From: Ditylenchus dipsaci
Taxonomy: Eukaryota; Nematoda; Chromadorea; Rhabditida; Anguinidae
Length of the DNA: 64,000 nt
Direction of reading: 5' to 3'
NCBI GenBank assembly: GCA_004194705.1
Contig: SADC01000803.1
Location: 124,001 to 188,000, forward strand
This document shows positions 31,772 to 42,659 of this stretch, one piece after another. Each line of letters opens with the position of its first letter. Position 1 is the stretch's first letter. A program made the position numbers and the translations under genes. A model generated the notes under the pieces. It ran no database searches and was not told the origin of the DNA. It worked only from the letters and a program-made list of their open reading frames with translations.

Positions 31772-33369
31772 ACTCAAAGAGATATGTTTCACCACATTGT
31801 TTTCGGTTTCTTAGTAGGTAATTTTTAGATCTATAAAGCTTTGCTATGAAAGTGAAATGGAACGAGTAATTTAATGTTGGGTTACACCATTTACCTAGTT
31901 CTCTTATATTTTTCATATAATGCGCCTCTAAGTGAACCTTTTTTATATTTCTGTTTAGCAAAAACTCCCACTTATCCTGAGGCAGATTTTGCCCCGTCGA
32001 TAACGTAAGTAAATGTAGAATTTCTCATGTGAGAAATTAAAAATATTTCAGTAAATTTTTTTAATTGTTAGTTTACATAGCGAAATTTTGGCGCTACTGG
32101 AATATACCCCCGCTCCTCAATAATTTTTAGGCTAAGGAAGTAGGCTTAGCCCCATTTATATTCCAGTAGCGTCGAAATTTTTATACATTATGGCTCATTT
32201 ATAAACGTTGTCGTTGTCGTCGTCGTTGGAAAAAATGTTTTATAAAGGCATTTTTACGCCAACGACAACGCCAACGACAACGGAAAATTTTTCTTCCAAA
32301 TCAGACAAATTTTGCATTTTAAGTCAGAATTTTAAGGATTAACTATATTCTCCACACGTTTTCACTCGAAAGCTCAACTAAAAATGCGAAATTTGTCCAA
32401 TTTTGAATACAAAATGTCGTTGTCCTTGGCGTCGTCATCGTCGTTGGCGTTGTCGTTGGATTTTTTATAAATAGGTCGTCGTTGTCGTTGGCGGAAAAAA
32501 GGGTTTTATAAAAAAAATATTCCAACGACGACGACAACGACAACGTTTATAAATGAGCCATTAGAGGCATTTAGTCTCTGATAAACCACCATGATGTTTA
32601 TTAGAGCAAATTTGGCATTTATGAGACACGAGAAATTCCACAGTTAACGATGAAGCAAACTCTGATTCAGGATGAGTGGGTGTTTTTGTTAAGCAAGAAA
32701 AAAAACTTGAGACAAGAAGAATACAGTTTTTTAGCCAAGAGTCAGAATTTTTTTTGGGGATGCTTTATATTGCTTTCTACAAAACTTGAGCCAGTTACCT
32801 TTTTTCTTCTCCTCATATTCCATAATTTCTGATTGCGTCCTGGAATTTTGATCTGCGCAAAGAAGACTTGAGCTCTAGGCGGATTAAGCAATGAAGCAAC
32901 TTATTTATTTGCAGAGAGCGGCATTTTTCTATGCAACCCATAAAATCGGCATGAAGTTGCAAGAGAAGACTTTCCTGGCTGAAAATTGAGATAGCAATAG
33001 GGCGCGAATAGACGCTGTTTACTTAACTGCAGGTCGGCACAAAAGTAATTGCTTTTTAACTTTTTTGAATCACTTTTTTTAACTGGTTGAAACACGTTTT
33101 TCCTTTAAAATTATTATGCTTGTGTTAGGCAAAAAAGGTTGTCAAAGAGGTTGTCGGCAGTCGAATTGAAAAACTTTTTTATAAATTAATTTTAATTTTC
33201 TTGATATTGTCTTTTTTGTTTTATCCCTTTTTTTCAAGTAGCTTCGACCAGAGACAAACTCCTAGAAATTCGAACCTTGAAAAAGGAAGAACTGAATTCG
33301 AAGAAGATCCACTATGGAAAGTCAACAGGTCATGGGTTTGCTGAACGATTAAAAAAGTGTGCAATCTGA
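31772..33369 (+). CDS. Unidentified spliced gene, candidate exons
   Basis: Several segments look like real exons. 31772-31817 reads TQRDMFHHIVFGFLV, with a TTTACAG acceptor and GTAATT donor. It is phase-compatible with 31959-32004 (KTPTYPEADFAPSI), which ends at GTAAGT. An open stretch at 32642-32832 reads QDEWVFLLSKKKNLRQEEYS and then FFWGCFILLSTK. 32915-32987 reads RAAFFYATHKIGMKLQ. A terminal segment 33239-33369 reads LLEIRTLKKEELNSKKIHYG to KKCAI and a stop. The links between the middle segments are not phase-proven, so two genes are possible. The protein would be short and partly hydrophobic. I do not recognise the family. A Harbinger-like foldback (32190-32561) and a small palindrome (32083-32165) sit in the presumed intron. 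Confidence 0.4.
32190..32561. mobile_element. Harbinger-like foldback element, word GTTGTCGTTG
   Basis: The inverted ends TGGCTCATTTATAAACG are bounded by TTA on each side, the usual PIF/Harbinger target. The arms are built of CAACGAC/GTTGTCG words, repeated again internally at 32260-32282 and 32415-32500. Confidence 0.75.
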
Positions 33370-33866
33370 ATTACATACAGCAATATCTCAACTGCTCTGA
33401 TTTTTCTACGATTTATTGATTTACGGCGCTATCAAAATGCTCCGGAAAAGTATAAAAAAAAGTTCTTCGGATTTGACTATTATAGGACTATTTTTTAGCT
33501 TTATTTGAAAGATTTGCAAAAATTATAACTTCCATTATTTAAGTTAAATAAACACCGTAACAATCTTGTTTTTCAAGTCTGTTTATCCGAATAAGAGAAT
33601 GTTTTGTCTGAAGTGCCCAGTAATATTGTAGCCCAGTAGGAGGCACACGACACTTCACGGCTACTAAAGATTGCAATCTATCATAATTTATGGACATATT
33701 TTCTTGGCGCATTTTCGTCCTCTTTTCCACTAATGTACTGCTCCCAAATAAAGGGATAGACAGAGATGTGAAGTTGGGACCACTTCGAGAAAAAATAGTC
33801 CTATAATTAAAGGTATAAGGTTTTTATGCAAGCTTATTATTAGGTCGTGTCAACAGTCAACAAATA
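33370..33866. other. Spacer with a possible minus-strand terminal exon
   Basis: On the minus strand 33539-33730 reads a 63-residue frame ending in a stop, with CRVPPTGLQYYWALQTKHSL in the middle and an AG just upstream. The codon use is not repeat-like, but I recognise no family and no partner exon. The rest is AT-rich. Confidence 0.25.
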
Positions 33867-34104
33867 TTAGGTCGTGTCAACAGTTCCGTCGTTTTTTTTT
33901 TCAAAATCAATATTTGTGGCGTTGTGTTTTTACCATAGATTTTGTCATCTTTTTTCAAAAGTTTACCACTCATTTTGTAGCCAAGTTTCTCAGCTACAAA
34001 AGGAGTGGTAAACATTTGTTAAAGGTTGAAAAAATCTATGGTAAAAATACAAGGCCACAAATATTCCTTTTGAAAAAAAAGACAGAAATTTTGACACGAC
34101 CTAA
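33867..34104. mobile_element. Mariner-like MITE
   Basis: The ends TTAGGTCGTGTCAACAG and CTGTTTT-like complement TTGACACGACCTAA are flanked by TA. Arms pair through TTTACCATAGATTTT and TTACCACTC around a short loop. A partial duplicate of the left end (TTAGGTCGTGTCAACAGTC) lies 27 bases upstream at 33840. Confidence 0.8.
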
Positions 34105-34514
34105 TATTTAAAAAGACGATTAAAATTACTACTGAATTCAAATCCATAATCTCAGCCCAGGAATCGGTCAATTTTGAAAATTACGGCCACTGTCCACATC
34201 AAAAACCAAAAATTCAAACTTTCGGCCCCACTCAAAAAATGGGCCGGAGTACATTATCTGTACCTGGCTGAAATCGGGTTCTGACCACTTGTGAGGCAGT
34301 TTTACGACGTCTAAACGATAGAAATGTGTTTTTAGGGCCCGGAAAGATATTTAAAAAAAAATTGACCAAAATTCGACATTTTGCCTTGAAGGACCAGGGT
34401 GAACCTACCTTTGAAAGTGTCCATGAAAGTGTCCAGATACCCTAAAAACAAAGAATTACCATATATACTGCTATTCTACACCTCTTTGCTCACTGGATCT
34501 GTGTAAAAAAACTT

Positions 34515-34810
34515 TTTTTTATGCATTTTCGATCATAAGTCTATCTTAAATCATGTCCGAGGTAAGTGAGTACAGTCAAACTTCGATAAGCCGGCACCCC
34601 TAGGGACCGACCTTAGGGTGCCGGTTTATCGGGGTATCGTTTTCCTTAAAGTGTCGAGTACCTGGAAAAATCAAGTGTCGACAGGGTGCCGGTTTAGCAA
34701 GGGTGCCGGTTTATCGGGGTGCCAGTTTATCGAGGTTTGACTGTACACGAATCTCTAACCCAAGCCACTTGGCGTTGAGATACGCACACCCGCATACCTT
34801 ATACATAAAT
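34515..34810. mobile_element. MITE A copy interrupted by a pogo-like MITE (34573-34743)
   Basis: The outer sequence has the MITE-A blocks (CATGTCCGAGGTAAGTGAG, GAGATACGCACACCC). Inside, CAGTCAAACTTCGATAAGCC and its complement, flanked by TA, form a 171-bp pogo-like element with three GGTGCCGGTTTATC words. Confidence 0.75.
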
Positions 34811-36122
34811 GCGACTGTTAGATGAGAGAATTTGAAAATTGAACTGCGGTAAATGCGCCCGAAGGTTTGCGCTGCATCCTTATGACCTGCAAGATCTGCA
34901 CCTGATGATTTTCACACCAACATGTGAGCCTCAAAATTTGTGTCGCAAGATTTGCAACGCAAGATTTTTTATGGAAAAATATATATTTCAGAACTGGCGA
35001 AAGCCTTCATAAATCATTCAAAATCAGGGTTGCCAGATTTGTTTTTAAAAAATAAGGACATTTTCTTAAAATAAGGACATTTTAGGGTATTTTGGCAAAA
35101 ATATGCAAATTTATCTAGTGCTTATTGCTCTTTTGATGCTGAAAAATAGGATTTTGAAAGAAAAATTAAGCGCACATCTTGCAGTACAAAAATGCTGCGC
35201 AAATCTTCAGGCGCAAATCTTGCAGTTCAGATCTCACAGTCTCTAGTCCAACAGTCGCGAAACTTGCGGCGCAAATTTTGAGTCGCCAAATCATATGATC
35301 TCAAATATTATTTCTCAAGTCTTGGCACGCCATTCAAAAGGTCAAGCCAGGTTATATTATTGTTGTTTTGTGTTGAACCATTTGAAAATTAAGTGCATTT
35401 TGGTGCCTGCTGCTCACTCATTTATCGTATCAATAGTAGCTTTCAAAAATGTCTTTAGATTCAGTTGCTGATCCCAACATTTGTGCACCATCTGTTGAAT
35501 TTCCTTCCTATTACTTCCCTTCTCTCTCCTTGTTCTAGTAGGAGAGGGAAGAACACTGGAAAAGGCAATTTTAGTGAAACAATTCCTGGCTGCTTTACAG
35601 TAATTATAATATGCTCCGCCCATTAGAAGGACATCAGGTTCATGCATACTTGCAAACCTTTCACAGTTAAAAGTTAATCCTTATATTTTGTTTTTTATTT
35701 TCTTTCATTTGTTTTTATATGGTGCAAATTATTGGGTTAGAAATTGTTTCAAACGTTGCCAAATTAGAAAAAAAGCATATTCAACTCTCGACGTACCGTA
35801 TTTTCTCTAATAAGCCACCCGGGTGGCTTTTGTTACCTCGAAAATTGGAATTTTTTGAGTCGATATCAAGATCGAAAATCTATAAAGTAAGATGGTGAAG
35901 CTCGTGAAATTAAAAAAAAAACGATTAAACAGATATGTACAATATTAATTCCGGGCTGAGATGTAGGTCATCAAAGTCGAAAATCCCGGTCCCGGTCAAC
36001 AAAATGAAAAAGCTGTTTTTGACAATTGGAACAGTTGAAAACGATTGTTTTTGATACTTTCAGCACGGTAATCTTATATCACTTTTTTATATTTTTAGTA
36101 TTCTCACTTTTTAATTTGTGAT
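34811..36122. other. Mostly unassigned; GATTTGC words and half of an ACCGTATTT MITE
   Basis: From 34860 to 35290 there are scattered GCAAGATTTGC/GCGCAAATCTTGC words, an ill-preserved foldback. Near 35030-35110 a repeat ATAAGGACATTTT occurs. At 35806 an ACCGTATTTTCTCTAATAAG end is followed by a GCCACCCGGGTGGC palindrome, but no right end is found. Confidence 0.4.
35414..35647 (-). CDS. Possible C-terminal fragment of an SGNH/GDSL-like protein
   Basis: A 77-residue frame starts HEPDVLLMGGAYYNYCKAAR and contains FTKIAFSSVLPSPTRTRR and NRKEIQQMVHKC. The order 'PDVLLMGG...I.FSSVLPSPTRTR...N..I' resembles the late blocks of SGNH-hydrolase-like proteins common in invertebrate genomes and transposons. 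The catalytic serine block is not in this piece, and no upstream exon was found. The frame has a normal, non-repetitive composition and ends at TGA. I treat the family call as a guess. Confidence 0.3.
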   Translation of the reverse strand: MHEPDVLLMGGAYYNYCKAARNCFTKIAFSSVLPSPTRTRREKGSNRKEIQQMVHKCWDQQLNLKTFLKATIDTINE

Positions 36123-36351
36123 ACCGTATTTACTGTATTAACTCCCCACCCTACGGACCTTATATCTCAGCCTAGAGCGAACATTTCGCAAATCTGTTTT
36201 TCGCGTTTTCTTAGTTGCCGCGAGTTTACCTAATTACACTTTTCAGATTTTGGTTGAGCACCCAAAAATCTCAAAATCGACCTCAAAATTTTTCGATTTT
36301 TTAGAGGTTGAAAAATAACTCCCCATGGGGACTTAATACAGTAAATACGGT
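36123..36351. mobile_element. MITE with ACCGTATTTACTGTATTAACT ends
   Basis: ACCGTATTTACTGTATTAA and its complement bound about 229 bases with TAACTCCCCA/TGGGGA words just inside. It ends 98 bases before the bHLH start codon, so it may lie in the promoter or 5' leader. Confidence 0.8.
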
Positions 36352-36449
36352 ATGTGATATGTGCTAATACCAAACAATAGCTCAGAAACTAAGCTTAAAA
36401 AATCTGGTTTTCCCATTTTTATTATTTAAACATTTTTTAGTTTCTAGAC

Positions 36450-39431
36450 ATGACTGGTATTGTTAAGAAATCGACCAATTCGCCCATGCTTCAGCTACCA
36501 TCCACTTCACTCTCTACAATGATGCCGTGGAACTGCTCGTTCAGCTCATCTTCACAAGACTACAACCATTCTTTTGTGCAAAATTCACCGCATTATATTA
36601 GTAACAATCCTGTGCATCAATCATTAGATCAGAACCATCATCAGCTGTGGAACTGGCCGAATGCTAAATTACAACCCTGTGCAAACTATTTTGAGACAGT
36701 TAAAACACAAGATTTTTTGAAAGCTGAAGATGAAAACAACAGTCAATTGGACGAATTCCTGCACCAAACTAATGATAGAAGTGTTTATGCAAGGTTGGTA
36801 ATGAACACTAATTTCAAAATTTAAGCCTTTTGCGATCATGATAAAGTAACAAAAAGTTGACTTAATGAAAAAATATTTCGTGAGGGATCGTAATCAGAAA
36901 ACAGAATTTTAAAAAGTAGTTGTCGAAAAATCTTTTTCATAGGGCCATATCAAATGAATGAGGGTATATACCCATACACATACCCACAAGTATATACCCC
37001 TAACCGGTATTAAATGAGGGTGGGTAAAAAGTTACCCTTCGTATATACCCGGGTATATGCCCTTGCCCACGAGTATAGAAACCCAAACTAGTCAAATTTG
37101 CCGAATTTTACATTTTAGCTTAAAATTTTGCGTGAAAACGACTTTTACAGTTACAAAATAACTTCAATCGCTCATTAACCTATGCTAGAGTGGCCAAAAG
37201 CCTAAGAAAAATCGTCATAAGGGTTAACTCAAGTAGAGTTTTTTTCTCAAAAAATATATTGAGCGAATCAGAGTTTCACTGTGGCGGGCTTAATAAATTC
37301 CATTGCCAAACGCGGAAACTGATATAAACCGTCCAAAGCAGTATTGAATCACCCTAAATAAATTCAAAAAATTATGGTAATAAAAAAGGTGTGCACCCAG
37401 GGGGATTCGAAAGACATACAGTGAAACAGAAGCCTAGTCTATAGTATACACGTCCTTTATTTGAATCAGCAACCTCAGCAAGAGTTCCCATGAGTAGGCC
37501 ACACTAAGAATCGCTTAGAACCACATCCATTGTGTATTGTGTTTGCATAGTTGGAGTGTTTTAACGCAAATGACTGAAATCTATCAACCGCTGCGTTAAT
37601 TACTGCGTTATTAACTATCGTATTTGCATAGTTTAAGTTTTAAAAGGCAAAGTACATTCGATAGTCAGGCAAGTTAAACTTAATAAACCTATAAGATGAA
37701 TTGTGTAACATATTGTAACAAATCACCAGTTCTTATACACTGAACAGATTTTATTTAAAAAAAACTAGAAAACCTAAAAAAAAACTTTAAAACTTAGCTA
37801 ACAAATTGGTGAAATCAAAAGAATAAAAAAGAAACCAAAAGCCAACAATCACAAAATTTGAGTTTATATTATTAGCAAAGTTAGATAGGAGCGAAATATG
37901 AATTATTTTCAACTGTCTGCCAATCAAAGGCGATGGGATCTATATCCCAAAGTTTTTCTAATGTGCATTTGTATCCCATAGTGATTAGCTCTTCACAGTT
38001 AATTCTGGATAGACATTGTCGGAGTTGCATTCATGGGATATCTGAAAAAAAACAATGTATATTATCGTTTAATATAAATAACAAATTATTCTTTATTTCG
38101 AGGTTTCAGTATTAATTTGCCATTAACTGGTTTGTCCTCAGGTAGAAAGACAGCATTCGAGTCAATTAAGTCTAAAAGTTTACATGTATTTTTAAGGTTT
38201 TTCAAATTTACACAATTTACTCTTAGTTTAACACCATACCGAATTCCAAATGTTCTGTTGCATTGCTCGATTCACCGTCAAAAATCTTTACAAATGCAAT
38301 CTCGGTGTAGCCTCTGAACATCTTTGTTGTTTTATGAACGCTCTGGCGGTGAAACCATGACAATGAACCACTGCTTTAAACTATTTGTAAAATTAGAGTT
38401 AAAATTTGTAAAAGTTTTCAAAACTAAAAATAAATTTCATAAAACAAGACCATAAAATGTTTTTCAGATCGAGCAGTGAAGGAAAACCTGTCAGAAATTC
38501 GGCAACCTCCCTACGCCGCTACAAAACGCCCAGTCCCAAATTGCTTAGGGTACGTAGGGAAGCTGCAAATGCTAGAGAAAGACGTAGGATGAACCATCTA
38601 AATGTAGCCTTTGAGCAAGTCAGTTGTTTGACCGTTTACTTTTCACAGAAATTGATAAAGTGCAACTCAAAGTTTCTTTCGTGATCTGTAGAAAAATTTT
38701 TTTGCAGTCAACTTGATTTGAACAGAGATTTTATTCAGTATAATGTCTAAAACCACGATTTTCCCTTTGACATCCCTGTGATTTGGACCTCATTCAGCCT
38801 GTAGCCTCAGCCATAGAGGAGGAAAGGATCAAGGAAAAATCATGATTTTGAGTATCATATACCAAATAGAATATTTACCGTATATCCTTTAATAAACGCC
38901 CTAAAATAACGGTAATTCCCCTCCGCCTGGCGTTAAAAATCGTGTTCAACTTTGCGTTTTGACCCCTTTTCGACAACTTCTCTTAAGAAAGTTACCACCT
39001 ATTTTATCTAGTCCGATGAGCCACAAAATAAGTAGTAACTCGCCTGAGAGAAGTCTCCAAAATGGGTCGAAAACAAAGTTCCACGAACACAGGGGGAAAG
39101 AGGGTTGCATTTATCAAACTGAATTTAATGCATATAAAATTGTTTCAGGGAAATCACAATTATTTTGAAATGAGGCGAATTACATATACCACCTTATATT
39201 CATTTTACAGAAACCTCGAGAATTAAATTTATCAATTTTTATTTTAAAACGCAAAATCTTTTGAAAAAACGTTCACAAAACTTTTCTTTATAGAAAGCCG
39301 TTGAATTTCAGCTAAGAACTGTGCTGCCGGAAATGGACAATGGTAGACGTCTGTCCAAATTCGAAACCCTTCAGATGGCTCAACAGTACATTGATTGTTT
39401 AAATGAGTTGCTTTGTAGACATTCACGCTAA
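36450..39431 (+). CDS. lin-32: Atonal-family bHLH transcription factor (LIN-32/ATOH1-like)
   Basis: A proneural-type transcription factor. Exons 36450-36793, 38468-38618 and 39312-39431 join in matching phases to give 204 residues. Residues 1-115 are Ser/Asn/Gln/His-rich with no domain. The basic region is [15 protein letters not shown], helix 1 ends NVAFEQ, and exon 3 gives [20 protein letters not shown] then [14 protein letters not shown], the Atonal-type loop and helix 2. The protein ends 10 residues later. The [11 protein letters not shown]-contact residues and [11 protein letters not shown] are the Atonal signature. Using the nearer AG at 39284 would add nine residues to the loop, so the TTTCAG at 39311 is preferred. 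The 1674-bp first intron holds a SINE relic and GTATATACCC repeats. No frameshift or stop is present. AATAAA-like AATAAAA follows at about 39480. Confidence 0.93.
36955..37076. repeat. GTATATACCC-type short repeats in the bHLH intron
   Basis: Words GGGTATATACCC, TACCCACAAGTATATACCCC and GGGTATATGCCC alternate, bracketed by AAATGAATGAGGGTA and ATTAAATGAGGGTGGGTA. It could be a degraded short foldback array. Confidence 0.5.
37385..37530 (-). repeat. tRNA-derived SINE-like relic
   Basis: It shares GTGTGCACCCAGG-GGATTCGAA with the repeats at 59945-60035 (GTATGCGCCCATGTGGATTTGAACC) and, to the right, CAGCAACCTCA ... AAGAATCGCTTAGAACCACATCCA. The GGATTCGAA motif corresponds to a reversed B box. 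It appears interrupted by about 60 foreign bases. Confidence 0.55.
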
Positions 39432-40640
39432 CTACTGTGTGTGCAATTTTATAATGTTTTAATGATAACAATAATTCTAATAAAAAGTGCAATGTACAGA
39501 GACATCTAATTAGCAGAGATTAAAGTAGAGCACAGATTAACCAGCGATTACAAGTTGACTTCCACCTCTGGATTTAACCTTTTTCGCTCATCTGCAATCG
39601 CCTCAGGCAAAACAACTAAAAATAAATTGTTTTGAACATCATAACTCACTTTTCTCTGAAATTTCACCAAATTTCAGACCAAAAAAAAAATAAGCACAGT
39701 GTGAATTGAAGTGGAAGAAATTTGCAGGTGATCAATTTTGTGTGTATTCTTCCTCAAATTTTTTTTTAAAAGAAAATAAAATGGAATTTGCGGCTGCTGA
39801 AAATATTTAATTGTTCAAAAATATTGTCATCACTTTGTGATTATTTAAATCGATTGTGAAGCACCCTTAAGCACCAAAATATTGAGTAGAATGAAAAAAT
39901 ATCAGGCATCGAAAAATTGTATTTTGGCCAATATTTTTTTCAGCAACGATTAACTAAAAAATCATAAGCAAATATCGTAGCTTGTTGAAATATTGTTGAA
40001 TGTGCTTTCCATCTGACCGTACATTTTTTGATCGATCTGTAGACCCACGACTTGTTGTTATTTCTGGACCAGATCTGCTTAAAAAAATTCAGTCCCTCGA
40101 TTTTCAGGGTGCTCTCAACTTCGACGAGTTGTCTCTTGTGATAGTCATTTGAAAAATAATAATGTCTCAATCTCAAATTGCTTTAAAATATTTGTGTTTC
40201 AATTTGAACACCGAAAACCTTTCTTGCATCGCTGTGTTATAACGCTTTACTTTTTTGAATAAAAACAATGTTTTAAAACAGTTTAAAAAGAGTTTTATTC
40301 AAGTCTCGAAAGCCAATATTTTAATTAGAAAACTTAAAGTAATGCGAGACACATCCAAACTCTGTTAAAAAGTGCTTTCTAGGGGTCTGGCTTTAAACGC
40401 CACACCCTGCCATTCCTGCTGTCAATGTATTTGTCTTTTTCAGGTTGTCGTGGGGTAAGTTGACAAGATTTAGTCAAATTCAAAGTGATTGAATTAGTAT
40501 CTACTTTTTTTCTAATATTTAATAGTGGTCGTTATAATGGGCGAAATTATGTCAAAACTAAAAAAAGGGCGCCAGGCGGCTCCTAAAACAAAATTTTTGA
40601 AAATAAGTAAACTTGTTTCGAAAAATCTTTTGAAATAATA
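39432..40640. other. bHLH 3' region and unassigned spacer
   Basis: Includes the probable 3' UTR of the bHLH gene. A minus-strand frame at 39940-40176 (QLVEVESTLKIEGLNFFKQ) is open for 78 codons without repeat character, but I recognise nothing and found no splice partners. No transposon ends are obvious here, which is unusual for this window. Confidence 0.3.
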
Positions 40641-40643
40641 GTA

Positions 40644-40712
40644 CGGTCGAGTCTCGATATAAGATACATCTGGTCCTGTCCCAAGGATGTATCTTATATC
40701 GAGACTTGACTG
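40644..40712. mobile_element. Minimal 69-bp pogo-like MITE
   Basis: CGGTCGAGTCTCGATATAAG pairs with CTTATATCGAGACTTGACTG, flanked by TA on both sides (40642-40643, 40713-40714). The whole element is little more than its two inverted ends (AGATACATC and GATGTATCT meet near the centre). Confidence 0.85.
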
Positions 40713-40884
40713 TATGAAATTATGTGAGAAGAATAACTAAAACACGAAAAAACGCTTTCCCCCAAATATTACCGCTTGGTCTCGACAGGAATTCAAAAAT
40801 AGGCAATAACCCTCTGATTCTGAAAGTTTTGTCACGCCTAATAGTCTGAACGGCTACATCATCCAGGGGTAAATTCAGACTCAT

Positions 40885-41125
40885 TAAAGGCCATTGCCGT
40901 CTCCGACAACGGGTGTCCCCCGCTAATTCAAATTTTTTCCTTTATCTTTGGATTTACGAACGAATTTTTCAACTTGGTTTCTAAGACAACTACACCTAAA
41001 ATTAAATTCTAGGCCTTGTTTTGTTAGAAACCTAGCTGAAAAATCCGTACAGAAGTTGAATGATCAGGCAAAAAATTTTGAATTGGCGGGGACAATTCAA
41101 AACAGGTGGCAATGGCCTTTTAAGG
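40885..41125. mobile_element. Palindromic element related to 15508-15762
   Basis: AAAGGCCATTGCC and GGCAATGGCCTTTT are the inverted ends. The arms share AATTCAAATTTTTTCC, TTGTTAGAAACCTAGC and AAAAATCCGTACAGAAG with the RABGGTB-intron palindrome. Confidence 0.75.
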
Positions 41126-41602
41126 CCATTAAAACTGTACAGTTGTGCATGCCGCTGAGTACGGGTTTGACCACTGCGAAAATTTGGATAAGAAAGCCAA
41201 AAAAGGCGAAAATAATTATTGGCGGGAATTCGAAAAGTTTGACAAAATATTATACGTAGATTTCATTAGCTCAGTCAAAAATATTGTTGGCTGAGTGATT
41301 GCTCCCAAAAGTGCAATTAACAGGGTGAATGAACTGTAAAATAATGTTGTCTCATCACCATCATGGAAGGTTAAGACGACTGCACTTCTTTTATCGTTCA
41401 CCGCGAGGATTGCGCAAGTAGTGCCTTGGTGTACAATTATTCGGCAAAATTAACAAGAGGCAGAGATCAATATTAATTATCAGTTTAAGGTTTGTGAATA
41501 AATTGCTGCTTCTATGCTTGAAAACATATTATTTTTAAGAATAAAAAGTTAATTTTTTGTTTTTCCTTTGTTTGAAGATTGTAGATTAGAAGTGCTAATG
41601 TA
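41126..41602. other. Spacer with a possible minus-strand membrane exon
   Basis: On the minus strand, 41216-41401 reads VNDKRSAVVLTFHDGDETT and then LFYSSFTLLIALLGAITQP, a plausible soluble-then-hydrophobic segment. There is no repeat character, but also no recognised family and no partner exons. Confidence 0.25.
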
Positions 41603-42168
41603 CAGGGTGGCGCATTTTTTCGGGTGAATAAATTTTGGGCATAACTTTTTTAATTTGTAATATTCCGATGAGATCTTTTTTTTCAAAAGCTGAGATGTTA
41701 GGAAGTCGATTAGTACTGCTTGCAGAAAAATCTTTACTTTAACAGACACTAATTTCAATAGACGAAAATAACGACTTTCCCTAATATTCTCATCAAGCTA
41801 GTTTCAAACAGCCAAAGCCCAGTGTTTAGACACCCAGCTCAGCTCATTTTGTGCACACGGAAACAATAATAAAAAAAGAAATCAGCGAAAATGCACAATA
41901 ATGAAAGCTGTCACACTTTTGCACTCTTTAATGAACCATTTGACGTACTTTGCCTTATATGGAGCTGTGTGCACCATGGCTAAACAAAAAAATAGTTTTC
42001 AATAAAAAAACGTTTTTAGCGTTGAGAACTGCAATAACATTCAACAGTTTTAGTACCAATCGATTCCTTAATTCTCAGCTTTGGAATGAAAATAGATCTC
42101 GTCGCAAGAATAAATATTAAAAAATTTATCGTCAAAATTCATTCACCCATAAAATTGCGCCACCCTGT
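41603..42168. mobile_element. Mariner/Tc1-like MITE with CAGGGTGGCGCA ends
   Basis: CAGGGTGGCGCATTTTTTCG and its complement TGCGCCACCCTG bound 566 bases. Inner pairs include GGGTGAATAAATTTTG/CAAAATTCATTCACCC and GAGATCTTTTTT/ATAGATCTC. Left flank TA is clear; the right flank is TG, so one duplication copy has changed. Confidence 0.75.
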
Positions 42169-42659
42169 GACTTCAAATTTGTTTGTTTGTGTTTTAGTGT
42201 TTTAGCACTAAGGAAAATGGAAAAGGTGAAATAAGTGACACGGGAAAAAATTATTTTTTGCTAGAATCTTTAAAGAAAGTAAAACCCTTAAATCATTCAT
42301 GCACACAGGGGACTAAAGTTACCCAAATTACCTTACTCCCGCCTTTTAAAATTTTTGATTTTTTTGAATTTTTTATACATAACACTTTCTATGCATTTTT
42401 TGACATAAAACCCGAAGTTGTTGTTCTTTTCAGAAGCTAGACTCAAAAAATTTGACTATCAAGAGTAGGTTACATTAACATGCAACCTTGGTACCCTCTT
42501 TCTGTGACGGTCGAGCGAAAAAGATGTGCGAAAAATGTAACGATTTAATACATCAGAAATGTTTCAATTTTCAAGCTATTCCACACGGTAGAATAAATTA
42601 TTATCAATAAGAATAAAATTTCTTGAAAATACACCCTGAAAGCTCAAGGCATTATTATT

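Noticed and set aside
39284..39311. Alternative acceptor for bHLH exon 3 that keeps KAVEFQ
   Set aside because: It would insert nine residues into helix 1 and the loop, whereas TTTCAG at 39311 gives the exact Atonal-family spacing.
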